Assembly: GCF_037975245.1 (NCBI RefSeq)
Contig: NC_092568.1
Span: 39,386,631-39,450,630 of the forward strand
Length of the DNA stretch: 64,000 bases
Origin: Apostichopus japonicus
Taxonomy: Eukaryota > Echinodermata > Holothuroidea > Aspidochirotida > Stichopodidae
Reading direction: 5' to 3'
Position 1 is the stretch's first letter. Every line of letters starts with the position of its first letter. Shown here one piece after another: positions 51,201 to 62,053 of the stretch. Made by a program: the position numbers and the translations under genes. The notes beneath the pieces are model-generated. The model worked only from the letters and a program-made list of their open reading frames with translations. It did no database searches and had not been told where the DNA came from.

Positions 51201-54200
51201 TGTTACAGTTATAGTAAATTGACATTTAAAGTCAATGTGCTTGTGTTTTTACTGTTTATTTCTATTATATGAATATATATATATATTTTTTTTGCTTTCC
51301 ATCTATTCGATTCTTTGTAGGAGGTAAGTTTTGATCATGATTAACATTTGTAGAACCGTGTAATGATCTATTCCCACAAGGGCAATCAATTACTGTAAAT
51401 TCTTTATTTCCAAACAAAATTGCAATGAAATATAATAATTAGCAAAACTTTGTTAACGCACGATTTAATACAATAAAATGGTCATCGATTACATAGAATG
51501 TAATGCCAAGAAGAGAGATGATTGTTGTGAAATGAATTTTTAAATCAAATATTCTTCATTGATGTTGTGAGCTAGTCAAGTTTAGACAGAAGTAGCAAAA
51601 ATGTTACGGAAAACTATATGTCACAGCTATAGTAAACTGAAATTTTAAAGACACCGTGTTTGTGTTTTTTTTTTTTCTATTATATGAGGATTTGTTTGTT
51701 TTCTTCTTTCCATCTATTCGATTCTTTGTAGGAGGTAAGTTTTGATCACGATTAAAATTTGTAGAACCGTGTCATTATCTATTCACACGAGGGCAATCAG
51801 TTACTGTAAATTCTTTGTTTTCATACACAATTTGAATTATAAATTATAACTAGCACAACTTTGGTAACGCACGATTTAATACTATGAAAATGTCATCGAT
51901 TACATAGATCGTAATGTTAATGAATAGAGATAATTAATTTGAAGCGAATTTGCAACTCTTACATTCTTCATTGATGTTTTGAACTAGTGAGGTTAAGAGC
52001 CAAAAGCAGCGGAAAATTTACCAAAAAATAGTTGTTACAGTTATCATAAACTGACATTTTAAAGTCACTGTGCTTGTGTTTTTACTGTTTTTCCCTACTA
52101 TATTATGATTTTTTCTTCTTCTTTCCATGTATTCGTTTCTTTGTAGTTGGTAAGTTTTGATGATGATCAACAATTGTCGAACCGTGTTATTAACTATTCC
52201 CACGAGGGCAATCAGTTACTGTAAATTATTTATTTTCATACACAATTTGAATTATAAATTATAACTAGCACAACTTTGGTAACGCACGATTTAATACTAT
52301 GAAAATGTCATCGATTACATAGATCGTAATGTCAATGAATAGAGATAATTAATTTTAAGCGAATTTGCAACCCTTACATTCTTCATTGATGTTGTGAACT
52401 AGTGAGGTTAAGAGCCAAAAGCAGCGGAAAATTTACCGAAAATAGTTGTTACAGTTATCATAAACTGACATTTTAAAGTCACTGTGCTTGTGTTTTTACT
52501 GTTTTTCCCTACTATATTATGATTGTTTTTTTCTTCTTTCCATGTATTCGTTTCTTTGTAGTGGGTAAGTTTTGATGTGGATCGACAATCGTAGAACCGT
52601 GTTATTATCAATTTCCACGAGGCCAATCAATTACTGTAAATTCTTTATTTTCATACACAATTTGAATTATATATTATAATTAGCACAACTTTGGTAACGC
52701 ACAAGTTAATACAATAAAATGGTAATCGATTACATAGATCGTAATGTCGATGAATAGAGATGACTAATTTGAAACGAATTTGTAACTCTAAAATTATTAA
52801 TTGATGCTGTGACATAGTGAGGTTAAGGGCAAAAATCAGCGGAAAAGTTACGGAAAACAGGTTGTTGTAGTTACAGTAAACTGATATTTTAAAGTCACTG
52901 TGCTTACGTGTTTAATGTTTTTCTATTATATGATGATTTGTTGTTCTCTTCTTTCCATCTATTCGATTATTTGCAGGAGGTAAGTTTATATTATGATTAA
53001 AGTTTGTAGAACCGTGTAATGATCTATTCCCACAAGGGCAATCAATTACTGTAAATTCTGTATTTTCAAACAAAATTGCAATGAAATATAATAATTAGCA
53101 AAACTTTGTTAACGCAAGATTTAATACAATAAAATGGACAGCGATTACATAGATGGTATTACCATGAAGAGAGTTGATTGTTGTGAAATGAATTTTTCAA
53201 TCAAACATTCTTCATTGATGTTGTGAGCTAGTCAAGTTTAGACAGAAGTAGCGAAAAAGTTACGGAAAACTATTCGTCACAGCTATAGTAAACTGACATT
53301 TTAAAGACACCGTGTTTGTTTTTTTTTCTGTTTTCTATATTATATGAGGATTTGTTTGTTTTCTTCTTTCTATCTATGCGATTCTTTGTAGGAGGTAAGT
53401 TTTTATCATGATTAACATTTGTCATTATCTGTTCCCACGAGGGCAATCAGTTACTGTAATTTTTTTTATTTTCATACACAATTTAACTAGCACAACTTTG
53501 GTAACGCACGATTTAATACTATGAAAATGTACTCGATTACATAGATCGTAATGTCAATGAATAGAGATAATTAATTTGATGCGAATTTGCAACTCTTACA
53601 TTCTTCATTGATGTTTTGAACTAGTGAGGTTAAGAGCCAAAAGCAGCGGAAAATTTACCGAAAAATAGTTGTTACAGTTATCATGAACTGACATTTTAAA
53701 GTCACTGTGCTTGTGTTTTTACTGTTTTTCCCTACTATATTTTGATTGTTTTTTTTTTCTTCTTTCCATCTATTCGTTTCTTTGTAGTGGGTAAGTTTTG
53801 ATGATCAACAATTGTCGAACCGTGTTATTAACTATTCACACGACTGCAATCATTTACTGTAAATTCTTTATTTTCATACACACTTTGAGTAATAAATTAT
53901 AACTAGCACAACTTTAGTAACGCACGATTTAATACTATGAAAATGTCATCGATTACATAGATCGTAATGTCAATGAATAGAGATAATTAATTTGAAGCGA
54001 ATTTGCAACTCTTACATTCTTCATTGATGTTGTGAACTAGTGAGGTTAAGAGCCAAAAGCAGAGGAAAATTTACCGAAAAATAGTTGTTACAGTTATCAT
54101 AAACTGACATTTTAAAGTGACTGTGCTTGTGTTTTTACTGTTTTTCCCTACTATATTATGATTGTTTTATTTTTCTTCTTTCCATGTATTCGTTTCTTTG

Positions 54201-54796
54201 TAGTGGGTAAGTTTTGATGATGATCGACAATAGAAGAACCTTATTATTATCTTTTTCCACGACGGCAATCAATAACTGTAATTTTTTTAATTTTCATACA
54301 CAATTTGAATTATAAATTATAACTAGCACAACTTTGGTAACGCACGATTTAATACTATGAAAATGGTCTTCGATTAAATAGATCGTTATGTCAATGAATA
54401 GAAATAATTAATTTGAAACTAATTTGTAACTCTTACATTATTCATTGATGTTGTGAGCTAGTCAAGTTAAGACAGAAGAAGCGAAAAAGTTACGGAAAAC
54501 TATATGTCATTGCTATAGTAAACTGACATTTTAAAGACACCGTGTTTGTGGGTTTTTTTTCTGTTTTCTATATTATATGAGGATTTGTTTGTTTTTTTCT
54601 TTCCATCTATTCGATTATTTGCAGAAGGTAAGTTTTGATGATGATCGACAATTGTAGAACCGTGTTATTATCTATCCCCACGAGGGCAATCAATTACTGT
54701 AATTTTTTTTAATTTTCATACACAATTTGAATGAAATATTATAATTAGCACAACTTTGGTAACACACAATTTAATACAAATATAATGGTCTTTGAT

Positions 54797-54802
<6 letters not shown>
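36293..54802 (+). repeat. satellite array, block 3 (44 monomers with the splice-like core)
   Basis: Monomers of 415-426 bp, one orientation, uninterrupted. Donor-like positions: 36682, 37097, 37506, 37925, 38341, 38767, 39185, 39602, 40019, 40440, 40859, 41275, 41696, 42111, 42531, 42947, 43373, 43791, 44207, 44629, 45046, 45461, 45887, 46304, 46721, 47139, 47554, 47972, 48386, 48806, 49222, 49647, 50060, 50486, 50904, 51324, 51735, 52150, 52565, 52980, 53395, 53791, 54207, 54628. Class order in runs such as TGG-AAG-CCG-CTG-GAG-CCG recurs near 37.5 and 42.1 kb, so partial higher-order structure exists. The last monomer runs into an (AT)n tract. Confidence 0.95.
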
Positions 54803-54850
<48 letters not shown>

Positions 54851-54901
54851 AACATATATATATATATAAACATATATATATATAAACATATATATATATA
54901 A
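54801..54901. repeat. (AT)n microsatellite at the array end
   Basis: TA dinucleotides, then tatatataaacat-type units. It separates the satellite from a tRNA-like repeat. Confidence 0.95.
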
Positions 54902-55262
54902 TTGAGATCGTAGTGAGTTGGCAAAACATGAACAGTGAAAAACCTTCCAGTGTCCACCGGGATTCGAACCCGGGCCTCCCGCTTTGTACGCGGACACCCT
55001 AACCAACTAGGCAATGGACGCTGATTGTATGTCTAGAGGTTCGTAACCGGTAAGGAAGGTCGTGATTCCTCTGTAGGCGTTTGTCACCTGTATCAAACAA
55101 TACTTACTTAGTTTTGGTGACATATTTTGCCTTAATCTAGAGATCAAACATGATCCTTACAAACTCGAAATCATTTGTGATTCCTTAAGCCGGATCTCGA
55201 AAGAGATACTTTGAACAGACTTTATGTTAGAGAAATGGAGGTAAACGACAAAGTCAAATGAA
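54902..55262 (-). repeat. interspersed repeat with tRNA-like segment, copy A
   Basis: About 360 bp shared in inverted orientation with 58976-59340: gttgacaaacgcctacag-type, gatctctaga, gagatccggctta and cgtttacctccat segments match throughout. Both copies end in (AT)n. The tRNA-like part suggests a SINE, although it lies near the 3' side of the shared unit. Confidence 0.75.
54949..55021 (-). other. tRNA-like fold in repeat copy A
   Basis: On the minus strand all arms can be drawn: acceptor GCGTCCA/TGGACAC (6 of 7 pairs), a wobble-rich D arm, anticodon stem TCCGC/GCGGG with loop GTACAAA, and T arm CCGGG-TTCGAAT-CCCGG with perfect pairing. The loop would give anticodon ACA, which is unusual. 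The sequence recurs in an interspersed repeat, so I call it a tRNA-derived segment with internal polymerase III boxes, not a tRNA gene. Confidence 0.6.
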
Positions 55263-55306
55263 CATATATATAATTGAAATCGCACTGAGTTGGAAAATCA
55301 AGATAT

Positions 55307-55354
<48 letters not shown>

Positions 55355-55380
55355 ATATATATATATATATATATATATCA

Positions 55381-55461
<81 letters not shown>

Positions 55462-55466
55462 TCAAA

Positions 55467-55534
<68 letters not shown>

Positions 55535-55606
55535 GTATATATATATCTATCTATATATATATATATTTATATATAATTATATATAATTGTATATATATAT
55601 ATATAT
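55263..55606. repeat. (AT)n microsatellite with variant units
   Basis: Mostly TA repeats broken by tatcga, tgtata and tatctatcta units. Open frames here (poly Tyr-Ile) are artefacts of the repeat. Confidence 0.95.
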
Positions 55607-56040
55607 AATAGAAAATTGATCAAACTCATAAGGATTTATTGCTGTAATGGTACTGTAATGTGTTAGTTTATCTCAGTACTTTCTTCACGTTTACAGAACC
55701 ACAACAACGCGGATCAGAGTGATCCTACGCAGGTATTGAAATCTTTGGTTTTTGGTACCGATGAGGGATATTGTTTAGCTTTAATAACATATGACGCCTT
55801 TTGATGAATCTCGAATGAAATTCAATCACGTTGGTTTGCTTGAAGCTACACAGGAATTTCAAGTAAACGCGAATAATGGGAATGACGTAAGACTTCTACG
55901 AACAAAATATCGGACCATTATAGTGACACAGAAAATAGCTTCCGACCACCATGGTTCTTACAATAATAGCAAGATAACAAACGTATAGAGGGAAAAGCCT
56001 TGTAGTGATACAAATATTAAAGTATAGCTCTATAGTAAAA
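55607..56040 (+). repeat. repeat with 36-nt exon-like segment, copy A
   Basis: Starts agaaaattga and contains tttacag, a 36-base segment (55697-55732), gtattgaaat, then gatgagggata, cgccttttgatgaatct and ttggtttgcttgaagcta. Homologous to 59570-59890 and, with a deletion, to 56523-56790. A 65-codon frame at 55791 is interrupted by stops in the other copies and is not counted as a gene. Confidence 0.8.
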
Positions 56041-56092
56041 TAAAATCAGTTTAATTTGTTAACAAGTTTTCATTAGAAAAGCAAATCAATTT

Positions 56093-56307
<215 letters not shown>

Positions 56308-56394
56308 CAAAACGAATGATATGTTGAAAAGCAAAAAGGTAGTAAAATAACTAAAACATACAGCCATAGCAACTACGGGTACGTGTAATTTTAT

Positions 56395-56480
56395 AGTCCT
56401 CTTTCAAAAACACCACCACGGAAATCAATTATTGTTAATTCTTTATTTTCAAAGTCGATGAAAACTAGTTGTTTCAGTTA
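56395..56480 (+). repeat. small satellite-monomer fragment
   Basis: Pieces such as ccaccacggaaatcaatta, gttaattctttattttca and gaaaactagttgtttcagtt match parts of the satellite monomer, with the middle deleted. Confidence 0.6.
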
Positions 56481-56522
56481 ACACTTTATGAACATAAAAT
56501 AAGATACACGGTTTACACACAA

Positions 56523-56790
56523 TAGAAAATTGAACTGCCTCATTCAGATTTAATTGCTGTAATGCTATTATACCGATGAGGGGATATCCTTCAGCTACAG
56601 TTAACAGTAATGCCTTTTGATGGATCTTGAATGAAATTCAATAACGTTGGTGTGCTTGAAACTATGCATGCTTTTCAAGAAAAAGTAAATAATGGGAATG
56701 GGAATTGCGAATTACGAATGGGCATTACGAACAAAATATATCAAAGCATCAAAGTGACAAAGAAAATAGCTTCCGTAAGATGAAGGCCAG
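56523..56790 (+). repeat. repeat with 36-nt exon-like segment, copy B (segment deleted)
   Basis: Matches copy A from gaaaattgaactgcc and again from taccgatgagggga onward, but the stretch with the acceptor-like site and 36-base segment is gone. Confidence 0.75.
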
Positions 56791-57779
56791 CTGGGATATA
56801 GCTCAGTTAGCGTGCCCACTTTATATTTTACTGATATCTGCAAGCACGAATAGTTTTTCAAAAGTTTTAGTTTAAAGTAATAACGGAGCATGTTATGCAC
56901 TTGGACACTCGCATTGTTGACGCTGGGAGGTAAATATATCTTTCGTTAACCTTCTTCTAGTACTGGAGTTATTCAGGGATCGTATATTTAACTTAATATT
57001 CTCGACCATGTTCGTATCGGTAAAACTTAACTAGGGTCCGCTATCCTACTGCACAGATTATGCCGGGAGAGGGGAGCCCTGGTCTAACGTTATGTTGAAA
57101 AGACATACTGTGGGTTATAAATATTTATATTTAACTCTTTTTATTGAAAATGATTTTTTATAAATAATCTGCAGGACTTACTTAAGGGTCAGTTTGACAT
57201 TAATATTTTTAAGGAATGTAATACTTAAGAGATTATTCTAGGAGCCTGATAAGGGTAATCAGATAAGGGGGCTCACATACACAAGGTGGTGATTATGTTC
57301 TGAAAGAGCGCCCTTTCTTTCAGCTAAGATGGCGGTTCCATGTAACGTTAAATTTATATTATTGTATATGTATACAGGGTGAGGTTCTTAACGTGTATTA
57401 ACAGCGTAGGGTCATCGTGTGAATCTATATTTCTAAGTGTTTTTTCAATATCATCAGTATTCTCTTTATTTTACTTTTAACCGTTAAGACTTAAGAGGTA
57501 TGTTCTCTTATCATATTTAAGGTCATGACTACCCACTTAAAGGGCGGATAGTACAGTTTTAGCTTTAAAGTGATAGTATGCCTATTAGTTAAGATATTTT
57601 CCTTCCCTTTGACCAAATTCAAAGGTTTGTATTAATTTCGCGCTGCACTATCCGAGTTAGTGTTGTTTTACTAAAATGTTATAACTTAAAGCAGTATATA
57701 TGTTTGGTAGTTAAGCCGTATATGGACAATATTCTTTTGTTTAGTATTAAGTTGTTGCTATTGACAGACGTGTCAGGGA
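56791..57779. other. unassigned sequence, no gene seen
   Basis: About 1 kb without homology I can name and without a significant frame. A stretch gggatatagctcagttagcg resembles a tRNA 5' half but no T arm follows. Confidence 0.5.
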
Positions 57780-58860
57780 CGCACTGTTTTCTCTATTATA
57801 AGATACATTTTGCTTTTCTCTTCCCTCTTCTTTTGTTTCTTGCAGAGAGTAAGTTTTTTTAAATATTAAAGTTTGTAGATACCTGTCGTTTATCTCTTCC
57901 CCTTTCAAAAAAAACATCAGGGAAATAAAGTCCTGTTGAATTTTATATTTTTATACACAATTTGACATGTTCTGACATGTGTCTGTATTACATGACGCTT
58001 AGTTCTTTCTTCTTTCGCACTATTTGCTCCTGAGTAGACAGTAAGCTTTTTTATGATTAACGTTTGAATATTTGTATCACTATCTATTCCCTTTCAAAGA
58101 AACTACCAGTGAAATCATTTCCCATTATTCCTTATTTAAATACATGATTTTAATGCAATATAACCATTTCCAAAAATTTGTAATGCACAAATAATTTAAT
58201 AACATGTTTATTTATGATAAGAGTCGCAGTGTCTTTCAAATTTAAACGATTGCAATGAAATGAATTTGTAAATTTGACATTTAACCATTGAAGATTTGAG
58301 CTAGTGAGGTGATGAACTTAGCTGTTTTAGTTATAATGCAAATATATTTTTAAATCATTGTGTTTTTTGTATATGTTTTCTGTATTACATGACGCATACA
58401 TCTGTTCTTATTTCTATATATTTGCTCCTGTGAAGCTAGTAAGTTTTATTTTTCATGATTAACGTTTGAATATTGGTATCACTGTCTATTTGCTTTCAAA
58501 GAAACTACCATGGAAATCATTCCTTTCTATTCCTCATTTAAATATATAACTTGTTAATTCTTTATTTCTGTACATAATTTAAATGAAATATGATTTATTT
58601 CACAATATACTGTAAATGTAATTTAATAATATATTTATCGATTATATGCATAGTAGTGTGAATTAAATAGACCAATTGCTAGTAAATGGTGTACAACTTT
58701 AACATGTTACCATAGATCATATGAACAAGTGAGGCGACTAATCAAAACTAGATAGAAGCTAAGAAAACCTAGTTTTTTAGTTTCACAAAGCTTACATTGT
58801 AAAATATTCTGTGTTTGCGTGTTTACTGTTTTTGGTCTATTGGATCATAATTTGTTACTT
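57780..58860 (+). repeat. strongly decayed satellite monomers
   Basis: Recognisable pieces: gttttctctattata, tatttttatacacaattt, catgattaacgtttg and tgaaatgaatttgtaaat. Three splice-like cores remain: CAG-AGA-GTAAGT (GT at 57849), TAG-ACA-GTAAGC (58041) and AAG-CTA-GTAAGT (58439). Divergence from the main array is high and indels are many, yet all three keep the three-base gap. Confidence 0.75.
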
Positions 58861-58889
58861 TCTACATTATATATATATACATATATATA

Positions 58890-58970
58890 TATTCGAATCC
58901 CGGGGTTCCAATCCCGGGCCTTCCGCTCTGTACGCGCACACCCTAACCACTACAACTCATATCGATTTTC
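58890..58970 (-). repeat. partial tRNA-like repeat, copy C
   Basis: Contains tcccgggccttccgctctgtacgcg and caccctaaccacta, the reverse of the tRNA-like segment in copies A and B, with a duplicated ggttc arm. Truncated on both sides and next to (AT)n. Confidence 0.7.
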
Positions 58971-58975
58971 ATTTA

Positions 58976-59340
58976 TATATATTCATTTGCCTTTGTCGTT
59001 TACCTCCATTGCATTAACATAAAGTCTGTTCAAAGTATTTTTTTCGAGATCCGGCTTTAGGAATCACAAATGATTTCGAGTTTGGTTGGCATCATGTTTG
59101 ATCTCTAGAGTAAGGCAAAATATGTCACCAAAAACAGAAGTAGTATTGTTCGATACAGGTGACAAACGCCTACAGTGGAATCACGACCTTCTTTACCGAT
59201 TTCGAACCTCTGGACATACATTTAGCGTCCATAGCATAGTGGTTAGGGTGTCCGCGTACAGAGCGGAAGGCCCGTGGTTCGAATCCCGGTGGAGGCTGAA
59301 AGTTCACTGTTCTTGATTTTCCAACTCATTACGATCGAAT
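58976..59340 (+). repeat. interspersed repeat with tRNA-like segment, copy B
   Basis: Inverted relative to copy A and alike along its length. The tRNA-like part is 59225-59296: acceptor 6 of 7 pairs, anticodon stem TCCGC/GCGGA with loop GTACAGA, T arm degraded. The first ~40 bp (attcatttgcctttgtcgtt...) also occur in the 3' tail of the LINE at 62.1 kb. Confidence 0.75.
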
Positions 59341-59446
59341 TTCATTTATATATTATATTATATTATATATATATATATATATATATATTTATTTATATTT
59401 ATATATATATATAAACATATATATATATAGATATTTATATATTATA

Positions 59447-59490
<44 letters not shown>
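59341..59490. repeat. (AT)n microsatellite
   Basis: TA repeats with tatta, tttat and aaacata interruptions. Confidence 0.95.
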
Positions 59491-59494
<4 letters not shown>

Positions 59495-59569
59495 AACCCT
59501 ATCCCCAAAAGGTGAAATATTTTTGTGTGTTGGTGGGATTTAACCAACAAAAAATAGATAGATAGTTAC

Positions 59570-59890
59570 GTTTTGTAGAAAATTGAACTGCCTTATTTGG
59601 ATTTATGTGTTTTATTTGTTTGGATTAATGTGTTCATTTTATCTCAGTGTTTCTTTTTCACTTTTACAGAACTGTAACATCGCTGTTGAAACAGAGACTT
59701 TAGAGGTATTGAAATATTTGTCTATTGGTATTGATGAGGGAATATTGTTTAACTACATTTAACATTTACGCCTTTTGATGAATCTTGAATGATATTCAAT
59801 AATGTTGGTTTCCCTGAAGCTATACAGGCATTTCAAGAAAACGCGAGTAATGGGAATGGGAAGGACGAATGATCAATACGAACAACAACT
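59570..59890 (+). repeat. repeat with 36-nt exon-like segment, copy C
   Basis: Homologous to copy A. The acceptor-like cttttacag ends at 59669, the 36-base segment is 59670-59705, and gtattgaaat follows. The segment agrees with copy A at only 20 of 36 positions while the next ~45 bases agree at nearly nine in ten. Confidence 0.8.
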
Positions 59891-59943
59891 ATTTACAAGC
59901 GTGTTTATACATATGTCGTATAGCTATATAGCTTTTGAATCCG

Positions 59944-59944
<1 letters not shown>

Positions 59945-60024
<80 letters not shown>
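59945..60024. repeat. (AT)n microsatellite
   Basis: Uninterrupted TA run that abuts the truncated 5' end of the Penelope-like element. Confidence 0.95.
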
Positions 60025-60027
<3 letters not shown>

Positions 60028-61020
60028 CAAGGGGAAATAAAAAATCTTCCCCTATCAACTCTGTTAGTTACCTTGGATGTTTCTTCATTATACACAAATA
60101 TCTCTAACGAAGAAGGCATTTCGGCCTGCACAAAAGCATTCAAACCGAAACGTGGCAAAACCCCCACGAAGAAAGAATTGGCCGAATTGGTGCAACTTAT
60201 CTTGACCAGCAATAATTTGGTATTTGGCAACAAACACTACCTCCAAATTCATGGCACCGCAATTGGTACCAAATAGCACCGTCTTTTGCCAACATCTTTA
60301 TGGGAAACCTCGAGAAAGAATTTCTATCTCGACAAAACTTAAAACCACACACGTGGTTACGTTTCATTGACGATATCTTTATGATATGGACCCATGGTGA
60401 GGCAAATCTAAAACTCTACATTGATGACATAAACTCGTTTCATCACACTATCAAATTTACTGCTGATTTTTCTGGACATGGCGTTCACTTCCTGGACACC
60501 ACTGTGACCCTACAAAATGGTTCATACAAAACAGACTTGTTCAATAAACCCACGAACAAGCACAACTACCTCTTACCAAGCAGTTGCCATCCACGTCACT
60601 GTACCAGAAATATTCCGTACAGTCAAGCGTTGCGCATTCGACGCATTTTCTCCTCTGAAGTCGATTTTGATTCACGCACTAAAGTACTGTCACAACACCT
60701 CCTAAACAGACAGTATTTTCGGGGTACTATTGAAAATGCCATCAAAAAGGCTAAAGGCAAACCCCGTACCGAAACATTGACGTACAAAACTCGTCAAACC
60801 AGTTCCAAAAGGGTAACATTGGTTACTGAATTCCACCTGGTCTCCCACCACTGGCTAATATCATTCAGAAGAATTTTCACCTACTTCAAGGCACAGAACG
60901 CCTGAAATCAGTTTTCCAAGAATTAACTGTCATCGCTTTTAAAAGACCCAGCAACCTACGTGATATCTTAGTTCGTGCATCCTTTCGGGATGACACCCCA
61001 TTAGGGGAAAGCAAACAGAA
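60025..61020 (+). pseudogene. Penelope-like reverse transcriptase (fragment)
   Basis: Motif A is LVTLDVSSLYTNIS near 60064. HGTAIGTK near 60265 is followed by a frame change at about 60275. MGNLEKEFL then opens the second frame, with the catalytic motif FIDDIFMIW near 60365, VHFLDTTV and LFNKPTNKHNYL. A second frame change near 60845 leads to VIAFKRPSNLRDILV, the conserved end of the Penelope RT and linker. The N-terminal part is missing. This family reverse-transcribes its RNA on nicked chromosomal DNA. Confidence 0.88.
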
Positions 61021-61128
61021 ACTACAGGATCATCGCCCTGTACACAAAATTGCAAAACGTGCTTACTTGTCGACTCGACCGGGGCCTTTCAGAGCAACCA
61101 AACCAAACGCACGTTCCAAATTCGGCAC

Positions 61129-61395
61129 AAAATTAACTGCCTATCCAAAAATGTCATTTACCTCATCTACTGCAATATTTGTAACTTTCAATACATTGGA
61201 GAGTCAAAAAACACTCTTAGAATGAGAATGACACAACATAGATCGGCGATCAAAACAAAAAAGATCAACCAACCTGTTGCAAATCACTTCAATCTCCAAA
61301 ATCATTCAATTGAGAATTTGCGTGTTATTGCCATTGACCAGAACGATTCCTGGACAGATAAATCTAGGAAAGGAAAGAAAATTTCTGGGAACTAA
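61129..61395 (+). pseudogene. Penelope-like GIY-YIG endonuclease domain
   Basis: The frame reads NVIYLIYCNICNFQYIGES, then LRMRMTQHRSAI and NHFNLQNHS. VIY plus YIG replace the canonical GIY-YIG pair, R follows, and a CxxC pair sits between them as in Penelope endonucleases. It ends at TAA 61393-61395, earlier than usual, with related sequence going on in another frame. It would nick the target DNA. It is out of frame with the RT upstream. Confidence 0.8.
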
Positions 61396-61488
61396 ACCTA
61401 AAGACCACGGCACCATTCGGTTTAAACATCAGAAACGATTTGCCGTCTCAGATAAACCAAAACAATTCCTCTGCAATTACGACGGAAT

Positions 61489-61546
61489 CGGATTAAAATA
61501 ATCCGACGCGGATTAAAATAATCCGACGCGGATTAAAATAATCCGA
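61489..61546. repeat. three 20-bp tandem units in the Penelope tail
   Basis: Unit cggattaaaataatccgacg, about three times in a row. Each holds an inverted repeat CGGATT/AATCCG. Confidence 0.9.
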
Positions 61547-61670
61547 ATTTCTAAAACTTTTGCTCAATTCAGCAATAATCAGTAAGTCGCTTTGCCTTTA
61601 CAAACATGCCGACAATCTTCTCTATAAAATAGTTTCAGTTCCTGCTACTCCTTGTCACTTTCGGTGATCA

Positions 61671-61709
61671 TGCACTGAAGAAGAGCTAGTTTTGCTCGAA
61701 AGCTCTGCA
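61671..61709 (+). ncRNA. hammerhead-ribozyme-like core in the Penelope tail
   Basis: In order: TGCA (61671-61674), CTGAAGA (61675-61681), an extra A, stem II GAGC (61683-61686) with loop TAGTTTT and GCTC (61694-61697), GAAA (61698-61701), GC then TC, and TGCA (61706-61709). TGCA pairs with TGCA as stem I, and cleavage would fall after 61705. Penelope-like elements are known to carry minimal hammerheads with a very short stem III, commonly GAAA-CG-TC; here the pair is G-C, a covariation. Activity as a monomer is doubtful. Confidence 0.5.
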
Positions 61710-61825
61710 AAAACCAAACATTGGCTGTTTTACTTCCAATCACATACCTAATTTAATTATTGTATCTCTCTCGAGATCCAGCCTCTCTAAATGCAGCATA
61801 GTTGTTTAACAGTTTTCCCGTTATT

Positions 61826-61830
<5 letters not shown>

Positions 61831-61867
<37 letters not shown>

Positions 61868-61969
61868 TCTCTATATATATATATGCCTCTCTATATATAT
61901 ATATGCCTCTCTATATATATATATGCCTCTCTAAATGCAGCATAGTTGTTTAACAGTTTTCCCGTTATT

Positions 61970-62050
<81 letters not shown>
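61831..62050. repeat. (AT)n tracts with a 20-bp tandem and a duplicated 46-bp tail
   Basis: The unit atatatatatatgcctctct is repeated about four times at 61855-61932. The stretch tgcagcatagttgtttaaca, ending cccgttattcc, occurs at about 61793 and again at about 61936, each followed by (AT)n, suggesting slippage or local duplication of the Penelope end. Confidence 0.85.

Positions 62051-62052
<2 letters not shown>

Positions 62053-62053
<1 letters not shown>

Larger units (their letters stand above)
60025..61790 (+). mobile_element. Penelope-like element, 5'-truncated and frameshifted
   Basis: Reverse transcriptase, linker, GIY-YIG endonuclease and a 3' tail with a hammerhead-like motif occur in that order, which is the structure of endonuclease-bearing Penelope-like elements. 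The element begins mid-RT directly after an (AT)n tract and has three frame changes, so it is dead. The 3' limit is approximate. Confidence 0.85.

Noticed and set aside
6057-52626. Recurrent 60-100-codon minus-strand frames such as those starting MSTIVNHDKD or MIALVRID
   Set aside because: They lie on the satellite monomer, vary in length with each indel, show no known domain, and recur because the monomer recurs.
4288-54802. CRISPR-like or telomeric array
   Set aside because: Period is ~420 bp with conserved sequence throughout, no unique spacers and no short telomere motif; the DNA is eukaryotic.
54949-55021. A functional tRNA gene on the minus strand
   Set aside because: The same sequence recurs decayed nearby within an interspersed repeat, has an acceptor mismatch and an unlikely anticodon.
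55791-55988. 65-codon frame as a gene
   Set aside because: The homologous frames in the copies at 56.6 and 59.8 kb contain a TGA stop, so coding constraint is not supported.
56800-56840. tRNA-like start gggatatagctcagttagcg
   Set aside because: No anticodon or T arm follows at the right distance.
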